Shown here piece by piece: positions 22,888-34,218 of a stretch of 64,000 nucleotides of DNA. A program made the translations under genes and the position numbers. The notes beneath the pieces were generated by a model, which saw only the letters and a program-made list of their open reading frames with translations, did no database searches and was not told the origin of the DNA. The stretch comes from Kalaharituber pfeilii (lineage: Eukaryota; Ascomycota; Pezizomycetes; Pezizales; Pezizaceae), in NCBI GenBank assembly GCA_015179045.1, contig WHUZ01000024.1, positions 496,001 through 560,000 of the forward strand. Reading direction: 5' to 3'. The number at the start of each line of letters is the position of its first letter. The first letter of the stretch is position 1.

Positions 22888-25800
22888 CACATAACCCCGC
22901 TTGTAGCACTTGGCCATGGCAGGGTCCCTGGGCAAGCCCTCATAGCCCGGAGACAGGCTAAACTAACTCTCTACGTACATGGCCCCCACGCGCCGTCGCC
23001 CCCGCTCTCCTAGCTTCTAGAACTTGACCCCGCATTCTCCCACCTTCTAGAACTTGACCCCAGCGAAGAAATTCTCCAAAACGTCATACTCCTCCCCATT
23101 CTCCGCCTTTCTCTTCCAATTCTTTTCCATGTCGCCCCACCTCTCAAAGCCTTCTGGACGGTTCTTCTGGTTTCTGCATCGGAAAGCGAGGTGCTCCCCG
23201 GTTTGCACCTCCCCGCACCTGCACTTATCCGACTCAGCCGCCCCTATCCTCTTCAACCACACTGCACACCTCCCTCTCTCCAGGCGCAAGGCAGTGAAAT
23301 TGGATACTGCTATCCTATTCCACTCCATGACCTTTCCTCCTCCAAAGCCGTCCACTTCTCTCTTCTCCTTCCTCCACGCCTTCACCCTCTGGCGCACCCC
23401 ACTTCCGGTGGCCACCTCCTTCCCTGCATCACCGTCCCCTTCTTCGCCCACTCATCCGCCTTCTCATTTCCTGCGATTCCGATGTGAGCCTTGACCCACA
23501 TCAGCTTCGCATCCCCTCCCTTCTTCTTCCTCCTCGCTACGGCATCCACCACTCTCCTCACATCCTCGGTTTTCCCCTTTCCCTCCCTGCCTGCCTTCTG
23601 GATCGCCATGACGGCAGCCTCAGATCTAAACAAACCAGGACCGGTACCTCCTCCGGTACACTCTCCAGCGCCCTTCTCACCCCCCTCACTTCCCCGTCAA
23701 AAACCGTCGCCGTTCTCCCTACTACCTCCGCCACCACCGCTGATCTCCCCCACACCCCGCCCCACCTTGCTGTCCTCGACCTTGCTACCATCCGAGAACA
23801 GGACCGCCCTCCCTCTTCCGGCTTCCTCAACCGAGGTCTCCCACTCCTCCCTTCCCCCCTTCTTTCTTCCCAGCCTCACCGCGGTCTCCACCTCCACCTT
23901 CTCACACCCCCCTCCCCACGAGATCTCCTCCCCCTCCTCCGAGAACCTCGCCCACTGACCTTGCCAGCGGTCCAGCACTGCTTCATACCCATCATTCTCG
24001 ACCGCCGCCCACTGCAGCCCCCAGTCTCTCCAGTTTCTCGCCTCCTCCTCTCTCTCCTCACTCCCTCCGAAGTCGCCCGTGCAAAGCTCCGCCAGCTCTG
24101 ACGGCGCCTCCACCTCCCGGACGATCGCTCTCGCTTGCGCGCCATCCAGGACCGTCTCCACGTCTTCCACTCCGCAAACCGCATTCACCCCTTCCACCCC
24201 GGCACCTCTCCCCCCTCCAGCTGCTCTCTTCAAAACTTGCAGCTGTAATCGCTCCATCTCCTTCTTCCACTCCTTCTGGCCCCTCCACCCGATCTCACTC
24301 CCCCACATCGCCACCGCCCTCACCATCCCTGTGTACGCCTGCCGCCAGCTCCGTGGTGACATCCCCCAGTCCCGGTTTCCCAGTCCTGAGAGTGCCCTGC
24401 CAGCCTCCTCGCCCTACTCAACCTATTTCGCCAATGCGCACTGAAGGTCAGCTTCTCGTCGAAAATGACTCCCAGCCACTTCAGCATCTCCCCCTCCTTC
24501 TTCCACCTTTTCCCACTCCGAAAGTTATCATCTCCCACTTCGACTCCTCCAGCGGGATCTGATCTTCTTCCGCCACCTCCGTCATTGCCACCTTCACTTT
24601 CTCCCTGAGCCGCCCCATATCCCAGTACCCGTGCCAGTCCAGGATCGTTGCTGCCAGGTCGTCGACGTACGATGGCACTTCTACCTCCGCCCCCATCGCC
24701 ACCCCTCTCAGCCTTCTCTCCATCTTCTCAATGGTGGGTGCCATGAAGATGAGGAAGATGACCGGTGACAGTGGTGACCCTTGCGGAACCCCCACGTTCG
24801 ACCTGCCCCTCCCTTTCTCCTCGCCGTCCCACCACACTCCAAACTCCCTGCCTCTTATAAACTCCTCCAGCCACCTCCGCTTCTTTCTCACCCCCTCGCT
24901 CCCCCTCTCCTCAATCCTTCTCAGGACCACCTCCTTCCTCACGATGTTAAAGCCTCCTTTAACATCCGCCGTCACCCACGCTGCTCCCCCCCCCCTGTGC
25001 AGGCACCTCTGCACCTTTGTTACCGCCCTCGCCATCGCCTGGATCGCATTCCTCCCTTGCGTGCTCCCAGCTGGAGCCTGTGGAAGAGTCGGTCTTCTTT
25101 CTGCAGCCTGCTGGCCATGACTTTCTCCCCGATCTTCCCGATACAATTGATCAGGTTGATTGGCCTCCACGCTTTCGCCGTCTTGATGTCCTTGCCCGGC
25201 TTCGGTATCATGACGACCCTCATCTCTCTCCACTCCACCGGGGTCCTGTTCCGGATCCAGTTTTCGGCGATCTCCCTCACTAACTCATCCCCGATGGGAG
25301 TCTTCAGGGCAGCTTTGATCAATCGGTATCCGATTCCGTCGGGTCCCGGTGCCGAATTGTTTTTGGTGCCCTGCAACGCAGCCCTCACTTCTCCTTCCAC
25401 TCTCTCCCTCTCCCTCTCATCCCCCTCCCCCTCCGCTTCCCCCTCCCCCTCCTCCTCCCCCGCCTCTGCCTCCCCCTCATCCCTCCACGCAAAATTCCTC
25501 TCCACCAGCGCCCTCACCTTCTCTCCGTCCCCCTCCAACTCCCTCCCCTCCTCATCTTTCAACCTTCCCATCCTCTCTTTTCCTCCGAAAGGGTCCTTCG
25601 CCACCCTCACCACCCTCCACGGGCCGCTATACCCTTCCTCTTCTACGAACTCCCTCCAGCACTTCTTCTCCTCCCGGATCTTCCACTTCATCCTTTGCAC
25701 CGCTGCCTTCCAACCCCTCACCGTCTCCCCCTCCGTCAACCTCGCTCTGGCCCCTATCCCCCCCCGTGCCAGCCTGTTGACTTCTTTCCTCATCTCCTCT

Positions 25801-26580
25801 ATCTCTTCCGTCCACCACCTCTTGCTCCTCCTCCCTACTCTCACCTCTTTCTCTAGGGACCTCTTCCACCTTTTCAGCCTCTCGTATGCGGTCCCTCCCC
25901 CCACCCTCTCCAACCACTCCTTCCCTTCCTCCTCCCCCCACTCCCCCCCCACCCCTCTACCTCCTCTTCCATCCTCTCCCAGTCAACCCTCACTACCCTG
26001 TTCTCCCCTTCTTCCACCTCCTCCTCTCCCCTGAATTCTACCACCAGCCCCGAGTGGTCCGACCCCACATCCACCAGGCCCACCCGGTCCACCGTCACTC
26101 CCCTTACCCACACCAAGTCGATTCTCGACTCTCTCAACCTCCCCTCCACTTCCCTCCTCCACGTTGCTTTCCTTTCTCCCACCAAGGTGAAGCCAGCCCC
26201 CTCCATCCTCTCCCTCAGAATCCTGCCCCTCCCACTCTCCTCCACCCCTTCCAGACTCCACGCCGGGCTGTGCGCGTTCCAGTCCCCCACTAGGACACAC
26301 CTGCCCTGCACCTCCAGCACCCCCTCTAGCCACCTCTCAAACTCCTCGTTCCTCCATCTCCCATCCACATATATCCCCCCTACTGCCACCCCCTCCTTCT
26401 CTCCCCATACTACGTTCCCGTCGCCCCTCCTCCCCCCCCCCCCTCTCCTCTTTCCGCTCCCATCCTACCACCCTCGTCTCCTTCCCGACCCCCCGATCCT
26501 CTTTAGACTTGGGTGCCCCCCCACTTTCTATCCCCCCACTGATTCGCTGGTCGCAATCACCGCCAGAATCGTGTACTTGA
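22853..26580 (-). mobile_element. Long Tad-like LINE, nearly full ORF2
   Basis: A 30-bp T-run at 22855-22884 marks the poly(A) tail. The minus strand then carries a 3' UTR (about 120 bp with 'gcctgtctccgggctatgag', also present at 44839-44940) and a very GC-rich ORF2 up to about 26500. Gag-like ORF1 is absent, so the element is 5'-truncated; similarity to the endonuclease N-terminus fades around 26580. The RNase H domain places it in the Tad/I-type group of fungal LINEs. Its GC content contrasts with the AT-rich surroundings and argues against heavy repeat-induced mutation. Confidence 0.85.
23047..26500 (-). pseudogene. LINE ORF2: endonuclease, reverse transcriptase, RNase H
   Basis: Domains in order on the minus strand: AP endonuclease (GDWNAHSPAW near 26290, then SDHSGL near 26055); RT with SAPGPDGIGYRLIK near 25350, WRPINLINCIGK near 25170, VTADVKGG near 24970, GVPQGSPLSP near 24770 and SYVDDLAAT near 24660; RNase H with LFSDGSK near 23790 and WVKAHIGIAGNEKADEWA near 23470; C-terminal knuckle CRCGExQTGEHLAFRC near 23200. 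Catalytic residues look intact. The domains lie in different frames with at least four shifts (about 25950, 25100, 24500-24350 and 23690), so it is not translatable as it stands. Confidence 0.85.
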
Positions 26581-26833
26581 GACAGCAGGATTGTAAAGAC
26601 TGTACATTCATGATCACAAATGTAGATAGAGGAGGTTACAGAGAGAGAGGAATTGAATATTTCATACAACAGTGGCTTACTAGGGAAATTGTTGCAGTAC
26701 AAGCTTGTAAGATTGGAAAGTAAATGTTAAGAAAGCGTACGATCCAACATCCAGACTTGCAGACGGACCTTGTCATATCAACTATATATGCAGCCGCCTG
26801 GCCCCAACCATGCATGTATATTCACTTTAAGTC
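26581..26833. other. 3' flank shared by the tandem NACHT genes
   Basis: The sequence upstream of 26834, with landmarks 'gtacgatcc' and 'catatcaa', is collinear with 34060-34218 after the paralogous gene. The duplication therefore includes roughly 150-200 bp of 3' flank. Confidence 0.6.
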
Positions 26834-29800
26834 TCAAACCCTCCATGCTCGCGCCTCTGCCCCATGATTCTTCAAAAACTCTATTGCTTCCTTGATAGCA
26901 GCCAAGTTTCTCCAAGGGTCCGGATCCTCCCTCGCATAAAGCTGCTCAGCCGCATTGAGCGCAGTGCCATATTCTCCCCCCCTCGCATTCACTTCGGCTC
27001 CCGTTTCAAGCAATATCTTCATTTTTTTGACCTTGTCCTGCCTGTTGGAACATGCAGCAGCTTGCAAAACAGTCCCATACCGCCCCGCTGTCGCATGTAC
27101 ATTTGCGGCGCCTGCGGTCAGAAGCATTGTGAGAGCTTGCAATGAGCCCGCCATCGCCGCTCCGTGTAGGGCAGTCCCATAACATCCACAGATAAGGTTG
27201 ACTTCCGCTCCGGCATCCAACAGCAATTTGATTACAGATTTGTTTATCTCATAGCGATAGGCAGCAGCAGCTTGCAAGGCAGTGCCATATTCTCCACCGA
27301 CAATGTTGACTTGCGCTCCGGCGTCCTGCACGAATTCTATTACAGCTTCGTTCGTCCCATGGACAGCAGCAGCTTGCAAGGTAGTGCTAGTAGTGCTATA
27401 TTGTCCACCGACAACGTTGACTTCCAATCCGGCATCCAACAGCAATTTGATTAAAGATTTGTTTATCCCATAGCGATAGGCAGCAGCAGCTTGCAAGGCA
27501 GTGCCATATTCTCCACCGACAATGTTGACTTTTGCTCCGGCGTCCAGCAGCAATTCGATTACAGCTTCGTTCGTCCCATGGACAGCAGCAGCTTGCAAGG
27601 CAGTGCCATATTGCCCACCGACAATGTTGACTTCCGCTCCGGCATCCAGCAACAATTTGATTACAGCTTCGTTCCCACGGGTAGCAGCAGCTTGCAAGGC
27701 AGTGCCAAATTGTCCACCGACAATGTTGACTTCCGCTCCGGCATCCAGCAACAATTTGATTACAGCTTCGTTCCCATGGGTAGCAGCAGCTTGCAAGGCA
27801 GTGCCATATTGTCCACCGACAATGTTTACTTCCGCTCCGGCATCCAACAGCAATTTGATTAAAGATTTGTTTATCCCATAGCGATAGGCAGCAGCAGCTT
27901 GCAAGGCAGTGCCATATTCTCCACCGACAATGTTGGCTTCCGCTCCGGCATCCAGCAACAATTTGATTACAGCTTCGTTCCCACGGGTAGCAGCAGCTTG
28001 CAAGGCAGTGCCATATTGTCCACTGACAATGTTGACTTCCGCTCCAGCATCCAACAGGCATTTCACTGTAGCCGTATTTTTGCCCAAAGCTGCTGCTTGA
28101 AGAGCGAACCCAACTTCCCCTCCCTGTGCATTTATTTCAGCATAATGCTCTAATAGGAGCTTCACAATGGTCTCATGTCCACCAGACGCTGCTGCCTGTA
28201 GAACGCTGCCATAATAACGCTGCTGCATATTAATGTCAAGCCCCTGATCTAGTAAGAACTTTACCATAGCCTCTTGGCCGTAGACAGCGGCTACATGTAA
28301 AGGGCTATCTTTATATCGATAATTGTTGCAAGCAGGGCTTTTGTGTTCTGGGACAGTAAGATCGGCCCCGCTCTGGATCAACAATTGAGCAATCTCTATT
28401 GACCCCTCTATAGCAGTTTGCACGATTGGTGTTGTGTTGTCCGAGACAGTATCTATTCTTGCACCTTGGGCCAACAAATATTTCACCATTTCTGGCTTAT
28501 TACCCCTAATTGCCCCATGGAGTACATAACACCCATTCCCATCAGGAATATTAACATCACCAACAAGATCCAGTAGATCTTTCACTAACTCAATTGACCC
28601 TGTCCTCGCTGCATCAGCAAGACTCACAGATCTGCAGAGGTCTTCTTGACTGAGGCCATTAGGAAAAAGTTGTTTGTAAACAGGAAGCAGGTCAACAACT
28701 GCACAGTACCAGGGAGCTGAAATGAAAGGGGATGTGTCGGCGTTGCGGTTTTCAAGGTACCACGCTTGCAAGATGGATCGGAAGGAGGACATGTCAAGAT
28801 TCTCAGAAAAAAGGTTCTGTAGTAGCTCTCTTAACGTAGAAGGTATCTTTACTGAACATGACTTGACATGATGTGGCCATGAAATAGCAATATAGTTGAA
28901 CAAATCTCCAGTGTATGTGAGAGTGTTGAAACGGTCTCGTCGAAATAACATATAGGGATTAGTACTGAAAAGGTCCAAATACCAAAGACAGGACTGTGCT
29001 ATTCGTGTATGTGCATTTAGCCAGTCCCACCCACTATCCCATGGCCATTCCCTTACAAGAAATTCCTGCACTGTGTAATGGATTGGCCTCACTATGTTTT
29101 GCTCAACTGCAATAAGGCCATGGCAGGAATCGACCACTGTCTGAGGGAAGTATTTTGTCTTGACTTCATCAAGGGAGACAGATTTTTCTGGGTTAGTGGC
29201 AACTGCCTGTGCGAGCTCCACGGGACTGAGGGGTCTTTGTGCTGTAATCACCCATGTCAAGGCCCATTCAGCAAGGGCCCTCATTGCTGGTGTCTGCTTG
29301 AGGATTTTGCTTATAATACGTCTGTATGTTGCATCGATGTCTGATGGTAGATATTGTAGAGCAGTCCAGATATCGGCTATAGAAGGCTGTTCGAATATTT
29401 CATCCACTTGACATTTTGCCCATAGGAACCTGGTTGTAATAGTCTTAGCAAGAAATATCTAATTCAACAGATAGATGTATTCAACTTACATGCCATTTGC
29501 TTTTGACACTAATGCATATTCAATTTTCTTGCAGATTTCTTCGTTAAGTGTGCAATGATCATGCGTACGAAATTGCAACTGATATTGCACAAAGCAGGAA
29601 ATATCCTGATCCACCTTCTTGGCTTCTATCTTGATTGTATCAAATCCTGAGGACGTAAAGGCATGCTTTATATCTTTCTCTGGGCGGCTTGTTATACAAA
29701 GCTTGAGTTTTGCAGAACAATGCTGAAAGAGACTTGTTAGGCCATTAAGAATCTCCTTTCTATCATCTTTGCTGCACTCATCAAATGCATCAATGACTAG

Positions 29801-31792
29801 AAACACTTCCTCAAACAAAGAAGTAACAGCCTCAAATTGATGCTGCAGTTCACGCAAAGTAGGAGGCTTGTCATTGGAGTGACATTTAGTGAACAATGCC
29901 TGAAGTCCTTGGGGGATTGCTTTCTGAAAGCGACAGAGCTGTTTGAGTAACACAGAGAAAAGTTGAATCGGCTTCTGAGTATCTGCAGCTTGAAAATTGA
30001 AGAAGAAGAAGCATATGCCTCTACTAGGGTTGTCTTGATGCTTTGAGATAATCTCCTTCAGGAGAGTGGAACTTTCATAGTTACTATAGTTAGTCTGGAG
30101 ATGTCCATTTTAGCTTCGGAAGTAAGGAATAATATACTTACGCCAGCACAGATTTTCCAACACCAGCTATAAGTGCATTTGTCAGCATATGAATACCAAT
30201 TGAGTTAATAATGCTTCTTACCAGTTCCATAGCACCAAAGCAATGACTTCTTATCCTCCTGAAACCACTCATTAACCTCCGGTGAATTCAAAAACCACAC
30301 CCCTGTTCCATCATGCCTTTTGGCATATATCCGTTCAAGGTCTTTCTCTGGTTCTAATTTTGACAGCCATGCGAGAATCTCTCTTCGCTGGCGAGATTCT
30401 TTCTCCGCTGCTTCCTTTTTCTCTTTAAGTTCCTTCTCTTCGGCTTCCTTTTTCTCTTTAAGTTCCTTCTCTTCGGCTTCTTGTTTTTCTTTGAGGAACC
30501 TCCGTTTCGCTTCTAAAACGCTGGCTATTTTCTCGATGAATACAATATGTTCATTGAGATTCATCATGATTGCTGCAATATTGGTTTCCAGTGGCTGTAT
30601 CAATTGACGAGCAACCAAGGTACCCGAAGTTTTGCCTGAATAGAGTAAGTATGTATAGTTGGCAATCAGAACGGGAATGCAAAGTCTAAAGTAAATTATG
30701 GACATACTGTTCAGTGCACCTTTCTCCCCCACGAAAATCCCATAAAGACACTTGAAAAACTCAATCAAGTCACCATAAGCAACACACAAGCCCTATGAAC
30801 CTCTGATAAGTACAGGTGCAGTAGCACAAACATGAGCAATAGTTTAGCTTACCTGCTTCACTTCGTCATAGTGGGAATATAGCTCTGCAAATTTGGAGAG
30901 ATAGTCCAAATAATGCATCCATTTTTCCATTGCCTCCTCTAGTTTATCAAAGAAATCTGTATATCGTTTCCCAATCTGCAGGAATGTTCAGAATCACAAT
31001 AGAAGGTAAGAGCAGGGAACCAGTCCTTATAATGTAAACTCACATTAATAAAGAAGCGTAGTCCCCCAACAATGAGAGAGGAAAATTCAGGGCTGTGCTG
31101 AATGATTATCCCCAATGTATTCAAATAGTTGTCAGCAACCTGTAAAAACCCCTTGACCTTCGTTGCATATTTCCGAGTGATACTGCTCTCACTGTGCTGG
31201 TAATTAAGCTCCGCTATGATGTCCAATATGCCGTTCGGTGATGCACCATTCATAAATGCTTCTTTCTGTGCTTCAGTAAGCTTGCTCTGGCATTTAGAGA
31301 GTTGTTCTCGGAAAATTTCATCGCCAGCCAAAGGATTTAGAGGTGCAATAGGTGGGACAACCAAGTTGTTCCACGAGCTTGTGGGGATATTGGGTGTTTG
31401 CGAGATTGTATTGTCCGTGTTACCAGTATCCACTTTTGTGAAACTAATCCTTGGTCCAAAATGCTGCGAGGTGGAATGAGAGTTGGCGGAATCTCCATGT
31501 GGTCCGATACAGGCATCACCGATGAGAGGGGCAGTGATACCGGGCGGTCTCGTACTGCATGACCGTTAGTGATTAGTAGGTGGTATTGCGCGAACTGAAT
31601 TCAAGATCAAGAATATAAAGATTCCAGCGCGACTTACACAGTGGTTTGGGGAAGGCTGCTGGTGGATGGGGCCTTAAGGGAGCTCGAGCTCGGTCCCACA
31701 GCAGAAGCTGTGAGCGCAGGTGACCGCTGGGGCTTGGGGGTCTTCGAGCGAGCACTGAAAATGCCCTTGACTTTATTCTTGATCTGTCTCAT
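26834..31792 (-). CDS. NACHT-ankyrin STAND receptor, copy 1 (intact)
   Basis: Eight exons on the minus strand: 31792-31638, 31554-31044, 30975-30853, 30792-30708, 30635-30222, 30166-30142, 30071-29490, 29429-26834. All introns are GT-AG and phases agree, giving 1496 aa. Layout: basic N-terminus (KNKVKGIF) with a Ser/Pro linker; an alpha-helical domain like the DUF7708/Goodbye-type N-termini of fungal STAND proteins (about 75-290); a charged coiled coil (about 340-370); NACHT with Walker A GVGKS (about 430), Walker B VFLVIDAFDEC (about 525) and GMFLWAKCQ (about 632); a winged-helix-like region; ankyrin repeats from about 900 to 1490. Ligand binding by the repeats would drive oligomerisation, by family analogy. 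No effector domain is obvious beyond the N-terminus. Start is the ATG aligned with the paralog's; an upstream in-frame ATG at 31831 is possible. Confidence 0.9.
27180..28080 (-). repeat. Near-identical ankyrin repeat array in copy 1
   Basis: About nine units of 99-108 bp code for the ankyrin core YGTALQAAA...LLDAGAEVN. Most differ at only a few bases; two unit types alternate, one with 'RGNEAVIKL' and a longer one with 'YRYGINKSLIKL'. Flanking ankyrin units are much more diverged, so the central ones have been expanded or homogenised recently. Confidence 0.9.
30142..30166 (-). other. 25-nt microexon carrying the Walker A loop
   Basis: Acceptor 'atag' and donor 'gtaagt' bound an exon of 25 nt that supplies GVGKSVL and parts of two further codons. 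The paralog at 37491 has the same coding bases fused to the next exon, with no intron after them. The phase is correct only if this exon is included. Confidence 0.85.
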
Positions 31793-33960
31793 CACTATAG
31801 CCTCTGGTGGAGCACTGCAATTGTAACGCAATACCGACTCGGAATTTGTGGCACGAAAAAGCTATAAGGTCAGTAAGTAAGTGCAACTCCTGCTGCGCGG
31901 GGCACCTTATCGACAACTCCACCCAGCACCCATGCAGCTCTGCTGAGGGCTGAATGTGCACATGCAGAGCAAAGCAACTGGTCTAATGTCACGTGCAGTC
32001 AGTACTGCACTATTCGGTTCATGTCTTCCAATTGGTGTCTTCATTCCCCTTTGCAACGTGAACGATTTACAGCTGTAGCCATAGCAGCGACTCTCTTTAT
32101 AGCCGCTTCGATTTTGAAGTTCGAGGAATGCGAAATTGATACAGCACAAGCAGATCCTCTCCCATTTTGCGCACATTTTTTTCCAGTTGCCGCTTTAGGG
32201 ATCGGTCTCCCGAACTTCTACACCCCGCGGCTCAGAAAAATGGGTCTGCCGAGCAAGTACCTGTCCGCAGGCAACGACTTGGATCAATTCTGTGGTTTTG
32301 TCTATCTGCGCGATGCCTCTTTTGGTCAGTAGCAACAATCTATGGACTGCAATATCATATATGAAAGATTTCGAATTGCATTTCTGTCTGTGACCAATTA
32401 TCAAATGATGTGATACCAGATCGGGCAATTATGGCGCTTCATGTGCTGGGTTTATTAATACAGCACAATCTGTATGCATTGCATTCCACAATAATGTCGT
32501 GGACTTAGGGTGCCTCTCCGCTACCCAACAGCACAGAGAGACAGCTTCAACGCCAGGCAGCTGCATTTAGGCTTCCAGTCCTATTTCCTCAGATTTTACA
32601 TTCGTAGATTGGCTTGCAAATAATATCTCGGTCTGTGTATTGTTCCTTTCAGAAACTCTTGCGAAGCTGAAATTTCTCACTTCTCCCAAATTGATATTAT
32701 TAATAGCCTGAGCACCAAAAAAATAAAATAAAAAAAAAACACATGGGAATAATCGACTAACCAAGGAGTAATTTGCGCTAACCAAGAAAGCTGTTGAAGG
32801 GGCCGTCTGTCTGCTGGAGCAGCTGCTGAAGAGGGGGTTAGGCGAGGCCGTGGTACGGGGGTGGGGGTGAGGGTGGGGGGGATGCTGCTATGACTGACTG
32901 CTGGAGAGGGGAAGGGGGTTAGGTGGGGGGAGTTCAAGAGGTGTGGTTGCCAGCTTTCTGAACTGACCTCTGCCTTGAGTGAAGTGGAATTGCCGTTGTC
33001 TGTAGTCATGGAGATAACAACAAAGACCATGGTTTTTATTTCCAAGCTGCGAAAGAGGATTGTCCAGCATCTTAAAAGTAAATAAGATGGACTGTTATGC
33101 TCCGATTCCATATGGTTCAATACTAGTGGAACCAGGCCTTCCTGTTTTTTTTATTTATTTATTTTGAATAGTACAGGTATTTATAGAAGGGGGGTTAGTA
33201 GTTTTGTGGGACAGCCGCTGTAAATATGTGATGCCAGGGTACTGTATGTCCCACCAGTACAGTAAAAAAAAAGGGATGCGGGTTGCATATATATGTCCCG
33301 CGATTGTGTGTAATTTTGCGTATGTAGTGATCGGAATATCGCATAATAAGGTAGCATTTAGTAACTGTGTGGGCAAGTCACGTAGCGGGACATGAGAAAC
33401 CAAGACTATTCATAAGCAGGCGTGCTGGTTGACTTGCCGGAACGTACTGTATATAGTTAAACATGCCGATGAGGAGCCAAGCGAGCAACCAAACGTTACC
33501 CTGAACGCACTCAGTGTTTACTGGTTAGGGCGTACTTTACCTTCAGAGTGGTAGTACCTGCTTACGAGACTACGGTATTACATAGATTTGCGCACACTCC
33601 ATAGTATAAAGCTAAACTGATAGCTGTGCACCTCCAAAAATGCTTGTAATGGAAGTACCACGCGTATATAGTCCAAAGAGAAAATGGATCAAGCATCAAA
33701 ATGCATGAGAGATCATGCAAAGCCCCTTCCTCCTCAGTGCCAACAGAGAAGTGACTTGGAGGTTTCATGTCAAGAATTGCTACTACCGATAAGCCAACTT
33801 GTGCCGAGACTAGGGCAGCGTACTTGTTTCCATGCTCACCTCGCAATATATAAAATGCAGTGGCGCCGGAATTGCATGACCAGCTGACCATGAGCCGTAG
33901 GGGATAAATGAATACAATGTAATTCATTGAAGACTTGTGGCTTCGTTATATAAATATATA
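31793..33960. other. Spacer between the two NACHT genes
   Basis: This holds the promoter side of copy 1 and the downstream side of copy 2. Open frames (for example 32021-32332 on the plus strand) have no recognisable features. A G-rich run lies at 32830-32885 and T/A-rich tracts at 32711-32738 and 33145-33170. No transposon ends were found. Confidence 0.45.
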
Positions 33961-34218
33961 TATCTCAGACAGCGAAATCGTACAATCACTAATGTAGACT
34001 TACAGAGATAGAGAAAGGATATAGAAAGATAGGGAGTTCAATTACTAGTGCAAAGTAGCTTGACTAAGGAAGCTGCTGCAATACAAACTTTTGAATTCTG
34101 AACTTAATGTTCAAGAAAGGGTACGATCCCATATCACTGCCACAGCTGCAGATGGGCCTTGCCATATCAAGTATATAGACTCTTGATGCCGACAATGCAT
34201 GTATAGCAGCCTAAGGTT

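Noticed and set aside
23054..26293. Very long proline/serine-rich plus-strand frames (up to 417 codons)
   Set aside because: They are antisense to the GC-rich LINE ORF2, where stop codons are rare; the minus strand has RT, endonuclease and RNase H motifs.
27272..28153. Plus-strand open frames with repeated 'LQGSA' and 'SAPASSNNLITASF' peptides
   Set aside because: They are antisense readings of the ankyrin array of receptor copy 1; repeat units of length divisible by three keep such frames open.
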